Below are positions 1 to 8,157 of a stretch of 31,368 bases of DNA, in pieces (the first letter of the stretch is position 1; every line of letters starts with the position of its first letter). The position numbers and the translations under genes are program-made. The stretch is taken from NCBI GenBank assembly GCA_023228025.1, contig JALOCD010000050.1, forward strand, positions 1 to 31,368. The letters run 5' to 3'. This stretch comes from Prolixibacteraceae bacterium. GTDB lineage: Bacteria > Bacteroidota > Bacteroidia > Bacteroidales > Prolixibacteraceae. Below the pieces are notes generated by a model. That model was not told the origin of the DNA and searched no databases. It saw nothing but the letters and a program-made list of their open reading frames with translations.

Positions 1-1056
1 ATACAATTGATCATCCACAAAACATTTAATAAAGTCCTGGCTCCACACCATACTGTACACATGAAATTGCTGGGAGAAATCGCCGGAGGTAATATTGAAG
101 CTATTGCCCTTGGATGCGTGGGCGCCACCTGAATTTTTCCAGTGCATGGTAGCAGAGACCCTTCCCGGATAAGTCCCAACCAACTCCATGATATCCATTT
201 CACCGCAAGCCGGCCAACCGACAGATGAAATGTTCGATCCCAACATCCACAAAGCCGGCCACATACCTTTGCTGACTGGTAATTTGGCGCGAATATCGAT
301 TCTTCCAAACTTGAAGCTCTTCTTGTTTTGGGTGGTCATTCTTGTGGATGAGTAGTTAAATCCACCTATTGCTTCTTTGCGCGCTTCGATGATGAGGTTT
401 CCGTTTGACAGGAAACAATTTTTTTTGCTGTTGGTATAGTATTCCAGTTCATTATTTCCCCAACCGCCGCTTCCGTTCCCTATCTCCTGGGTCCAGGAAT
501 TCAAATCCAGGTTTGCACCGGAAAATTCATCACTCCAAACCAAATTATATTCCGGGTAGGTCATTGGCGCAACGTAACCGGAATTATCTGTTGGCAAATA
601 AGTACCATCCTCCGTCAATATGGTTGCATATGCTGTAGTTGTTGCCAGCGTGCACTGTACCGGTTTACTGAGTTGAAGGGCAAATTGAACATTTGGCCTC
701 CGTAGATTGGTTGGGTCTCCGTTGACTTGGACATCAACCGTTGCCTGAACTTTTCCTGCCGGAATTGTCAGGGTTCCCGATGCAGAAACATAATCTTTTG
801 GTGAAACAGCGGTACCATCAACCAGTAAATAATCGACAGAAACTGCAGATGTTGATGATTTATTCAGGTTGATATAAAACTGCAGCGTGGTGCTATTTGC
901 AGTAATTGGCTGGCTCACATTCAGTACACTAACTTCTGGCAAAACCTTTTGACCCGGATCTGGTACTGGCGCTGTATCTCCTTTTTTACTACAGGAGATA
1001 AAAATGAGGCATAAAACTGCTGCTGAAACAATTGAGAATATCTTTTGAGATATCAT
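1..1056 (-). CDS. GH16 endo-beta-glucanase lipoprotein (laminarinase-type), partial at the window edge
   Basis: I translated this by hand: an uninterrupted frame of 352 codons runs from an ATG at 1056 off the left edge, so the C-terminus is missing. Residues 1-22 are a lipoprotein signal ending in a lipobox (LIFISC, Cys22), so the enzyme is probably tethered to the outer membrane. Residues about 40-150 resemble a Calx-beta/Ig-like spacer. The GH16 catalytic domain begins near LVWSDEFSG. The family signature ExDxxE is present as GEMDIMELVG, with nucleophile Glu286, Asp288 and acid/base Glu291. Family knowledge: GH16 enzymes with this signature cut beta-1,3 or beta-1,3/1,4 glucans. Its place downstream of SusCD and two glycan-binding lipoproteins fits a laminarin or mixed-linkage glucan locus. 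The exact substrate is inference. Confidence 0.93.
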   Translation of the reverse strand, partial: MISQKIFSIVSAAVLCLIFISCSKKGDTAPVPDPGQKVLPEVSVLNVSQPITANSTTLQFYINLNKSSTSAVSVDYLLVDGTAVSPKDYVSASGTLTIPAGKVQATVDVQVNGDPTNLRRPNVQFALQLSKPVQCTLATTTAYATILTEDGTYLPTDNSGYVAPMTYPEYNLVWSDEFSGANLDLNSWTQEIGNGSGGWGNNELEYYTNSKKNCFLSNGNLIIEARKEAIGGFNYSSTRMTTQNKKSFKFGRIDIRAKLPVSKGMWPALWMLGSNISSVGWPACGEMDIMELVGTYPGRVSATMHWKNSGGAHASKGNSFNITSGDFSQQFHVYSMVWSQDFIKCFVDDQLY

Positions 1057-1088
1057 AAAGTTGAATTACTTCGAAATTAGAAGGAATA

Positions 1089-1118
1089 AAAATGGAGGAG
1101 TAGAACCTCCTCCATTTT
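1089..1118 (-). terminator. Intercistronic hairpin upstream of GH16 (terminator or attenuator)
   Basis: A perfect 12-bp stem (AAAATGGAGGAG at 1089-1100 with CTCCTCCATTTT at 1107-1118) encloses a 6-nt loop. Read on the minus strand the stem ends in ATTTTTATTCC, a short U-rich tail. It lies in the 109-bp gap between the 312-aa lipoprotein gene and the GH16 gene, the only sizeable gap in the operon downstream of susC. It could partly stop transcription before GH16 or stabilise the upstream mRNA. Confidence 0.7.
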
Positions 1119-1165
1119 ATTCGTTTTAAAGTAGATTATCCAGATCTACTTCTGGTAAGAGGAAA

Positions 1166-2104
1166 CTAATTAATCGGTTTCAACTTGAGGTACCAAGCAT
1201 TGCCAGTCTCAGTACCTTGAGCCCTTAGATACATGTAAGTAGGAGTGATAACCAAAATTTCGTACTCACTCTGGAGTGAACCGTACCCGATAAAAGTGGT
1301 ATTGCCTACAACATTAATGGCTGTCTTGGTAGAAGGCGCAGTTGCAGGAATTCCAGTTGTAGAAGGTCCGAATGTAAATACGGATGTACCACCTGAATAA
1401 CTGTAACATGCTTCTCCACCGGAACCCGGAATACCAGGTAATTTCGTCAATGAGCCTGTTTTGGTGAATACCCCGTCAGGACTGCTTACCTGGAGGGTGT
1501 AGGTACCGGTAGCAGCAACCTTGGTAAAAGTAAATGTAGCGCTATAGAAACAGTTACAACATGCAACTTTCTCGTTCACACCGGCGGCCCACCATTCAGG
1601 AGTGAATGAACTATTGGACCATGGACCTACGCCAAAGTGACCTGCAACGCTCTTATCGACCACCCATGTTTTTGAAGTACCATTGGTTAAACTGGATACG
1701 ATGTTCGGTGCAACGGTAAAATCACTTCTGACTGTAACGTTCTTTGTTATTGTAGAAGATGTACCACCTTTGCCATAAGCCACCGCGGTGATCGTATAAG
1801 TATTAAGACCAAGCGTGGTATACTTTTTAGTTGCCGAACCGGTTGGCAAATAGACCAAATCCAAAGGTGTATTCGCATCGTAATCCACTTTAATGGAGAG
1901 TGCGTCCTTGGCTGTTACATTGACCTTTACATCACCTGAACCATCGCCGGAAGGACTTGCTGTAGTTGCACCAACGACATCGGCAGTGATCACAATATTG
2001 GATGGAGCGGTAAGGTCTCCTAATGAATAGCTGGTATTGGTGCAACTGTAATGTATGCTAAATACCATTATTACACCCAAAAGGTATTTGAATGTTCTTC
2101 TCAT
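1166..2104 (-). CDS. Ig/PKD-like surface lipoprotein, probable glycan-binding protein of the locus
   Basis: 312 aa. The N-terminus has a signal peptide with a weak lipobox (SIHYSC, Cys21). Residues about 30-125 form an Ig/PKD-like domain that opens with APSNIVITADV. Residues about 135-312 are a second domain rich in aromatic residues and glycine (WVVDK, GPWSN, PEWWAAG) with a cluster of three cysteines (ACCNC) and a Trp near the end. Aromatic-rich beta domains of this kind in the SusE/SusF position usually bind glycan at the cell surface. The gene follows the 370-aa lipoprotein after 10 bp and precedes GH16, so it is co-transcribed. I recognise no catalytic motif. The glycan-binding role rests on position and composition, not on a recognised family signature. 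Confidence 0.8.
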   Translation of the reverse strand: MRRTFKYLLGVIMVFSIHYSCTNTSYSLGDLTAPSNIVITADVVGATTASPSGDGSGDVKVNVTAKDALSIKVDYDANTPLDLVYLPTGSATKKYTTLGLNTYTITAVAYGKGGTSSTITKNVTVRSDFTVAPNIVSSLTNGTSKTWVVDKSVAGHFGVGPWSNSSFTPEWWAAGVNEKVACCNCFYSATFTFTKVAATGTYTLQVSSPDGVFTKTGSLTKLPGIPGSGGEACYSYSGGTSVFTFGPSTTGIPATAPSTKTAINVVGNTTFIGYGSLQSEYEILVITPTYMYLRAQGTETGNAWYLKLKPIN

Positions 2105-2114
2105 ATCTTTATTT

Positions 2115-3227
2115 TTAATTGGTTAATCTAAAATTATCAACATAAATTACAGCGCCGGCCCCATTAGCTGAATCATTGAAACGCAAAACAAGTTGGGTGA
2201 ATTTCGTTCCTGCGGGAATTGCGGCTATTGTACCGTAATCAAAAACAAGCTCCTCCCATGCGCCTGAGGTTGTCAAAGGCATTTTCAATACGGCAACACC
2301 GTTTGAAGGAACACCGCCTACAGCCCATTCCAACTCTACATTCAGCTTTGCACCAACAAGTGCAGCATCTGGATTGTAAACCAATACCTTAATCTTCTTG
2401 CCAACAGCAAAATCAATATTGGTGTTCAACGGACTGTATGTTCCACTCCATCCCTGGGCACCCCTGGCGAATTTACCAACTTTTGCACTCGTATTTAATC
2501 CCGTTGCACTGGGATTTGCAACCGTTGCGAACTGTTGTCCATCTCCAAAAGTTCCAAAGAAATAGCTTACAAAGGCATTGTCAAAATCAATTGGCAATCC
2601 GAAAGGATCTGTGACAACAATGGCAGTCGTTTTCTCTGATTTGGCAGCGCCACCGCTCAAAGCGACAACCCTTACGTTGTAGTTGCCTGAGGTAGCATAG
2701 TTGTGTGAAATTTCAGCTCCGGTTGCAAGGGCAGTACCTGCCTCGTTCGCAACATCGCCAAAATATACCACATAGGATGCGGCATAATCCGCTTTGGCCT
2801 TCACTTTCAGGTTGTGAACTGATTGTGTCAGCGTGACTGCGATATTTTCAGGAGCACGGTAGGTAACCACCAAAGGATAGGTAGTGGTAGTCACATTCCC
2901 GGCGATGTCGGTCGCTGCTACTGAAACGGTATAGGATCCTTCCGGGTACACATGGGTCGTATTACCACCGGTCAATACAGTAGCGCTGGCGCTGGTGCCT
3001 GTTCCATGACCGAAGCTAACCAGGAATGAGGTGACACCCTCTCCTGTCGGAGTAATTTTGACCTTTCCTGAATTATCATTGGTTATATCAAAAATTTTAT
3101 TGACATTTCCGGAAGTAGCTGTTTTTAAGAAGGATACATCTTGATCAATCCCATCTTTTAAAGTACAACTTGCCGCTGAAATAAGCATCAGCAGTGCAAA
3201 GCCATAGTTCATTGTTATTTTCTTCAT
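2115..3227 (-). CDS. PKD-repeat surface glycan-binding lipoprotein (SusE position)
   Basis: 370 aa. It has a clear lipoprotein signal (LISAASC, Cys21). Two PKD-like beta domains follow at about 43-122 and 125-207; both have the pattern of a central F/YGD or FGHG turn and a late GxYxVxV strand. A C-terminal domain from about 213 to 370 begins with DFDNAFVSYFFG and ends in VIYVDNFRLTN; that ending is typical of jelly-roll carbohydrate-binding domains (CBM4/9-like fold). The stacked PKD-PKD-CBM layout matches surface glycan-binding proteins that lift a binding platform off the outer membrane. It starts 26 bp after susD stops. The function is inferred from architecture and operon position. Confidence 0.85.
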   Translation of the reverse strand: MKKITMNYGFALLMLISAASCTLKDGIDQDVSFLKTATSGNVNKIFDITNDNSGKVKITPTGEGVTSFLVSFGHGTGTSASATVLTGGNTTHVYPEGSYTVSVAATDIAGNVTTTTYPLVVTYRAPENIAVTLTQSVHNLKVKAKADYAASYVVYFGDVANEAGTALATGAEISHNYATSGNYNVRVVALSGGAAKSEKTTAIVVTDPFGLPIDFDNAFVSYFFGTFGDGQQFATVANPSATGLNTSAKVGKFARGAQGWSGTYSPLNTNIDFAVGKKIKVLVYNPDAALVGAKLNVELEWAVGGVPSNGVAVLKMPLTTSGAWEELVFDYGTIAAIPAGTKFTQLVLRFNDSANGAGAVIYVDNFRLTN

Positions 3228-3253
3228 GTTCGTATATATTATTAGATAGCTAA

Positions 3254-4768
3254 TTAATTGTAACCAGGGTTTTGAACCAGTTTAGTTCCTTGTAACTCCC
3301 TGTAAGGAATTGGGAAAATTTCGTTCTTACTGGCCACAAAGCCTCTGCTTCCAAGTTTCGCAGCTGCGTCACCCCATCTAACCAGGTCAAAGAAGCGATG
3401 ACCTTCGCCCGCAAGTTCCATTCTTCTTTCAGCTTTGATTGCTGCGAGTGAAACCGGAACGGAAGGAAGACCTACCCTGGCCCTTACTGCATCCAGCAAT
3501 GCCTGTGCCCTTGCTCCTGTAGCGCCGAGCGCTTCTGCTTCCAGAAGATAAGTATCGGCCAAACGAATTACATAGGTGTCTTGTTTGTAGTTCAACTCAA
3601 GGGCACCTCCACCGGTACGAACATCGGCGCGTCTTGGCAAAAATTTGTTGAGGAAATAACCCGTATCCATGTATCCGGCGATGTAGTCAGCTTTTCCTGC
3701 TGCTTTAAGCGCTTTCAGATCAAAAATGGTTGCACCGAAACGAGGATCAGCTTTGATGGCATCATAGAATTCCTGTGTAAATACGTTGAAACTCCATCCT
3801 GAAGGAAGATCATCAGCCGTTGATCCTGCTGGCCTGGAATAACTTCTTGGACCAACCATGACGTTCAAGGAGTTACCCTCGTCACTGCCACTGCCCCACC
3901 ATCCCCAATCGGAGTTACCGGCGCTACTGTGACTTACTTCGATAACAGATTCAGCATTGAACTTATTGCTGGTTACCCAAAGATCACTGAAATTGGGCAA
4001 CAACCTGTTTCCATATTGACCGGTTCCACCCGGAGTACCGTTGACCAGAGCCAACTGGGCTGCTGCAAGGGCTGCCTTGTTGTCGTAGAGATATACTTTA
4101 CCAAGAAGCGCTTGTGCTCCACCTTTGTTTAAACGGCCGCCTTCACCCGCAACTGTGATTGTGGCAGGAAGATCCGCGATGGCTTCATTCAGATCCTTTT
4201 CAATCTGGGTATATACTGCCGCAGGGGTTGCCTGGGTAACTTCATACATATTGGTAGCTGTCAATGGATCCAAAAGCAAAGGAACGTTCTTGAACATCCT
4301 GACAAGATTGAAATAGTAGAATGCCCTTAGTGCCTTTGCCTCAGCAGTAAACCTGGACTTTAAGGCGGCATCCATTGTTACACCTGTCAATTTGGACAAC
4401 AAGGTGTTGGCCCTGAAAATTCCCTGGTAATGATCGCTCCAGAAACTTCCCGGCATAATCACTGCGTTAAGGGTGTAATTGGAGAAACCCTGAATACCGG
4501 CGCCATCGGTAGCGCCGCCACCTCCTGCATACTGATCATCAGAACCGGCGTTCATCATGGAGATCATGTTTTCGAAACCTCCGGAATTTTTACGCATCAC
4601 ATCATAAACACCAATCAGGGCAGCATATGCCTGATCTTTGTCCGCATAGTAATTCGCCGAAAGAAACTGACCTTTCGGTTGTACATCTAAATATGCCTTA
4701 TCGCAGGAGCCCAATGAAAGCATGATGGCCACTGCTATGAATAAGTAATTGATTAACTTTACTTTCAT
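3254..4768 (-). CDS. susD: SusD/RagB family outer-membrane glycan-binding lipoprotein
   Basis: 504 aa, the usual SusD length. The lipobox is LSLGSC (Cys22), followed directly by the family hallmark DKAYLDVQPKGQF. The N-terminal TPR-like helices are visible (YADKDQAYAALIGVYDVM, EAKALRAFYYFNLVRMF), and the C-terminus carries the conserved ERRMELAGEGHRFFDLVRWG and the terminal LVQNPGYN. SusD forms the lid over its partner SusC and hands oligosaccharides to it. The gene begins 12 bp after the susC stop, the standard paired arrangement. The symbol denotes the family only; the cargo is probably a beta-glucan given the GH16 gene in the same operon. Confidence 0.97.
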   Translation of the reverse strand: MKVKLINYLFIAVAIMLSLGSCDKAYLDVQPKGQFLSANYYADKDQAYAALIGVYDVMRKNSGGFENMISMMNAGSDDQYAGGGGATDGAGIQGFSNYTLNAVIMPGSFWSDHYQGIFRANTLLSKLTGVTMDAALKSRFTAEAKALRAFYYFNLVRMFKNVPLLLDPLTATNMYEVTQATPAAVYTQIEKDLNEAIADLPATITVAGEGGRLNKGGAQALLGKVYLYDNKAALAAAQLALVNGTPGGTGQYGNRLLPNFSDLWVTSNKFNAESVIEVSHSSAGNSDWGWWGSGSDEGNSLNVMVGPRSYSRPAGSTADDLPSGWSFNVFTQEFYDAIKADPRFGATIFDLKALKAAGKADYIAGYMDTGYFLNKFLPRRADVRTGGGALELNYKQDTYVIRLADTYLLEAEALGATGARAQALLDAVRARVGLPSVPVSLAAIKAERRMELAGEGHRFFDLVRWGDAAAKLGSRGFVASKNEIFPIPYRELQGTKLVQNPGYN

Positions 4769-4780
4769 ATCTCTGATTTT

Positions 4781-7700
4781 TTAAAATTGTAATTGAACGC
4801 CAAGCATTATAGAACGTGCCTGAGGATAGACACCCTTGTCTATACCGAATACACCACCACCGATTTCAGGATCATAGCCTGTGTACTTGGTAAAGGTAAT
4901 TAGGTTTTCACCGGACAGATAAAAACGAACCTTGCTTGCTCCGATTTTACCAATGAGGCTTTTGGGAAGTGAATATCCCAGTTGCAATACTTTCAGACGC
5001 AAATAATCGCCATTCTCCAGATAGAAATTAGACATGTTGCCAAAATTACCATTGGTGTCGCTGCTTGTCAGTCGTGGATAAGTATTGGATGTCCCTTCGC
5101 CGGTCCAGCGACTTAAGGCAATAGTCTGCCAGTTTGAGTTGCTGATGTCCAAACGACGTAAACCCTGGAAGATTTTGTTCCCTGCTGCTCCGGAAGCAAA
5201 TGCCATAAGGTCAAACCCTTTGTAATCAAAATTCAGCGTCAAACCAAAAGTATATTTTGGAATACTGTTACCAAGGAATGTTTTATCAAGGTCCGAAATA
5301 GCTCCATTGCCGTCGGAATCAACCCATTTGAAATCACCGGGCTTTGCGTTTGGCTGAATTTTGGCGCCGGCGGCATTGGTGTATGCATCAATTTGGGCCT
5401 GGTTCTGGAAGATTCCTGCAGTTTGGTAACCGTAGAATGAGTTGTATGATTGTCCGGCCTGTGTTCTTGTTACCGGTCCCATGGACTGGAACGATGCGTC
5501 ACCAGTGATGTAGTTGGCATCCGAAGCAACGTAGGTAACCTTGTTTTTCAAATAGGCTACGTTACCGTTGGCTGAGAAATTAACCTGGCCAATTTTTTTG
5601 GTATAGCCAAGTTCCACTTCAAAACCGCTGTTTTCCATGTCAGCAATATTGCCTACCGGAGAAGATGAAACACCAACATATCCCGGAATGGTAACAGGTC
5701 TCAAAATACCGGAAGTTTTCTTGTTGTAATATTCAGCTGTCAAGGTAAGTGCCTTGAAAAGTCTCGCATCAAAACCAATGTTGGTTTGCGCGGTCTGTTC
5801 CCAACGTAAATCTGGATTATCCAAGGAGGCAGGCGCATAACCTGTCGTAATCTGTCCTGAATTACCCATGGTATAGTTAAATCCACCACCAACAGTAGCC
5901 AGATAACCAAAATCACGGATGGCATCATTACCCACAACTCCATAACCACCTCTGATCTTCAATGAATTCACAATTTCATTGGCGTTCCAGAAATCCTCTT
6001 TTGATACGACCCAACCTAAAGAAAAGGATGGGAATACACCGTATTTATTGTTGGCGCCGAATCTTGAGGATCCGTCACGTCTGTAAATTCCGGTGAAAAG
6101 ATATTTCTCTTTGTAGTTGTAGTTAACACGGGCAAATAAAGATGTTACCTTGTGCAGAACAAAATCTGAGGCTCCACCTACCCGGTTGGTAGCATCCGGA
6201 ATATTGAAATTGTATGAGGCATCCAGGTAACTGGTAATAGGGAGATTGTACAAGGTAACACCTGAACTTCCGCCCCGGTTGTCAATGTAGGTAGCTTGAC
6301 CTAACAGCACATTAACATTGTGGTCTCCAAATGTATTGGTATAATTAATGGTGTTTTCAACGTTCCAGTTGAATACAGTCGAATTGTTCTTGTAAATATT
6401 GTTTTTGAGAACAGCGTTGGTCGCGCTCAAATAGAATACGGGATTGAATCCCTGGTCGCCCCAATAAGCAAGTTTTGCACCTGCAGATGATTTAACTGTC
6501 AAATTTTTGGTGAGGGCTGCCTGAAGGTAAGCGTTTCCAACAAAGTTATCAGACCATCCAAAGTTGCCCAAACGAGTCTTAATATATGCCATTGGGTTGG
6601 TCATCTCCTGGCCTACGATCGTGGAGATCCCATAAGGGTTGCCACTGACGTCCCGTAAAACCGGGTTCACACTGTAAGGAGCTGCGTTAGAAATTGCTGG
6701 ATCTGTAACCACCAAAGGAGTTGTCGGATCCAGGTTGATGGCAGAACTTAAAGGACCGCCAAACTCACTGTTCGTGTTACCGATACCAAGTTGTTTCTCA
6801 TGAGTATAACCAATCGTCTCACCAAATGTGAAAATTTTGGAAATTTTGTGCGTAGAGTTTAACCTAAGATTCTTTTGATTGAAATTGGAAATATCGCTGG
6901 CCACAATACCTTGCTGGTCCTTGATACCAAAAGAAAGGTAGAAAGTGGATTTGTCATTACCACCGCTAACGCTTACTTCGTGCGAGTAACGATTGGCACT
7001 GTTGTTAAAGATAGCTTTCTGCCAATCCGTACCGACGCCCAAAGATCCAAGATTAGGGAATATAACATTACCACCACCAGCAACTGATCTTTCATTCAAC
7101 AATGCGCCATACTGGGTTGCATTGAGTAGGTTCAAAATTTTAGCTGGCTGTGAAGTTCCATAGAAACCGTTGTAGCTCACGCTGATTTTACCGGCAACAC
7201 CTTTTTTGGTGGTTACCATGATAACGCCGGTAGCAGCACGTGTACCATAAATTGCAGCAGAAGCGGCATCTTTCAATACCTCAATAGATTCGATATCGGA
7301 CTGATTCAAATACCCAATACCACCGGCATCCACTACAACACCGTCAACTACCCACAACGGATTGTTACCTCCATCACCGAATGTAGTCACACCACGCACC
7401 CGGATAGTAGCACTGGAACCGGGTTGACCTGAGTTGGAAGCAACAGTCACACCGGAAACACGGCCCTGCAAAGCCTGGTCGATACGTCCCGGCGAAACCT
7501 TCTCAAGGTCTTTTGCCTTCACGCTCGAAATAGCGCCTGTAACAACACTTTTTTTCTGGGTACCGTAACCAACCACAACCACCTCCTCGATGGCTTCGGT
7601 TGAAGATGCAAGAACAACATTAATAGTAGTTCTGTTATTGACAGCAATCTCCTGAGATTTTAATCCTACAAAAGAGAATACAAGAGTCGCGTTTCCAGGT

Positions 7701-7888
7701 ACCTTTAAAGAGTAAGCGCCATCGAGATTGGTAATAATCCCGGTAGTTTTTCCCTTCACGACTACAGTCGCTCCCGGAATCGGTTGTCCATCGTCAGCCG
7801 AGGTGACGACACCCTTTACCAAAAGTTCCTGTGCAGATAGCGCAAAGGAACTTAACAAAAACAAAAGAGCAAAAATCGTTTGTTTCAT
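4781..7888 (-). CDS. susC: SusC/RagA family TonB-dependent outer-membrane transporter
   Basis: 1035 aa. A signal peptide (residues 1-19) is followed by a carboxypeptidase-regulatory-like domain at about 22-100 (LLVKGVVTSADDGQPIPGATVVVKG), a TonB-box-like stretch (EEVVVVGYGTQKK), the plug domain (ALQGRVSGVTV, NPLWVVDGVVVD, DIESIEVLKDAASAAIYG), and a long beta-barrel ending in aromatic Phe (SIMLGVQLQF). All are hallmarks of SusC proteins, which import oligosaccharides using energy from TonB. It is the first gene of the structural part of the locus, with a 269-bp upstream region that separates it from the regulator and holds probable control sites. No frameshift or missing segment is visible. 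Confidence 0.97.
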   Translation of the reverse strand: MKQTIFALLFLLSSFALSAQELLVKGVVTSADDGQPIPGATVVVKGKTTGIITNLDGAYSLKVPGNATLVFSFVGLKSQEIAVNNRTTINVVLASSTEAIEEVVVVGYGTQKKSVVTGAISSVKAKDLEKVSPGRIDQALQGRVSGVTVASNSGQPGSSATIRVRGVTTFGDGGNNPLWVVDGVVVDAGGIGYLNQSDIESIEVLKDAASAAIYGTRAATGVIMVTTKKGVAGKISVSYNGFYGTSQPAKILNLLNATQYGALLNERSVAGGGNVIFPNLGSLGVGTDWQKAIFNNSANRYSHEVSVSGGNDKSTFYLSFGIKDQQGIVASDISNFNQKNLRLNSTHKISKIFTFGETIGYTHEKQLGIGNTNSEFGGPLSSAINLDPTTPLVVTDPAISNAAPYSVNPVLRDVSGNPYGISTIVGQEMTNPMAYIKTRLGNFGWSDNFVGNAYLQAALTKNLTVKSSAGAKLAYWGDQGFNPVFYLSATNAVLKNNIYKNNSTVFNWNVENTINYTNTFGDHNVNVLLGQATYIDNRGGSSGVTLYNLPITSYLDASYNFNIPDATNRVGGASDFVLHKVTSLFARVNYNYKEKYLFTGIYRRDGSSRFGANNKYGVFPSFSLGWVVSKEDFWNANEIVNSLKIRGGYGVVGNDAIRDFGYLATVGGGFNYTMGNSGQITTGYAPASLDNPDLRWEQTAQTNIGFDARLFKALTLTAEYYNKKTSGILRPVTIPGYVGVSSSPVGNIADMENSGFEVELGYTKKIGQVNFSANGNVAYLKNKVTYVASDANYITGDASFQSMGPVTRTQAGQSYNSFYGYQTAGIFQNQAQIDAYTNAAGAKIQPNAKPGDFKWVDSDGNGAISDLDKTFLGNSIPKYTFGLTLNFDYKGFDLMAFASGAAGNKIFQGLRRLDISNSNWQTIALSRWTGEGTSNTYPRLTSSDTNGNFGNMSNFYLENGDYLRLKVLQLGYSLPKSLIGKIGASKVRFYLSGENLITFTKYTGYDPEIGGGVFGIDKGVYPQARSIMLGVQLQF

Positions 7889-7963
7889 AAATTTTAATAA
7901 ATGTTAGAATTAAATTAACCTAATTTATCCCGGAAAGTGATTCCCGGCATTCCAATTTGGTTG

Positions 7964-7995
7964 CAATTTTAACACTTATTAGTAACACCAAACAA
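7964..7995 (-). promoter_or_regulatory. Candidate susC promoter (Bacteroidota-type)
   Basis: On the minus strand a TTG (7995-7993) is followed after 21 nt by TAAAATTG (7971-7964), one mismatch from the Bacteroidota -7 box TAnnTTTG. It predicts a start near 7957 and a leader of about 70 nt before susC. The nearest direct repeat lies 8 bp upstream of the -33 element, a typical activator position. Confidence 0.5.
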
Positions 7996-8002
7996 TTTTT
8001 CA

Positions 8003-8124
8003 CTACATCAAAAATACAACATCAAAAAATTGTTAATACATCTCTACTACATCAAAAAAATGGCTAAATATATGATATTGAATCAACACTGCTTAATATT
8101 TTCAATTAGAATAATACATCAAAA
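8003..8124 (-). promoter_or_regulatory. Array of TACATCAAAA direct repeats between regulator and susC
   Basis: Four same-direction copies are visible on the plus strand: CTACATCAAAAA (8003-8014), CAACATCAAAAAA (8017-8029), CTACATCAAAAAAA (8047-8060) and ATACATCAAAA (8114-8124). Weaker relatives are ACACCAAACA (7985-7994, overlapping the -33 element) and TACATC (8037-8042). On the transcribed strand the unit reads TTTTTGATGTAG. The first three copies sit just upstream of the candidate susC promoter. I infer that they are binding sites for the LuxR-type regulator encoded immediately upstream. Confidence 0.6.
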
Positions 8125-8157
8125 GTGCGAATGTTAAGATAATGTATTTCATCATGA

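Noticed and set aside
1..1056. GH16 gene as a truncated pseudogene
   Set aside because: The frame is open to the window edge with signal peptide and catalytic motif intact; it is cut by the window, not by mutation.
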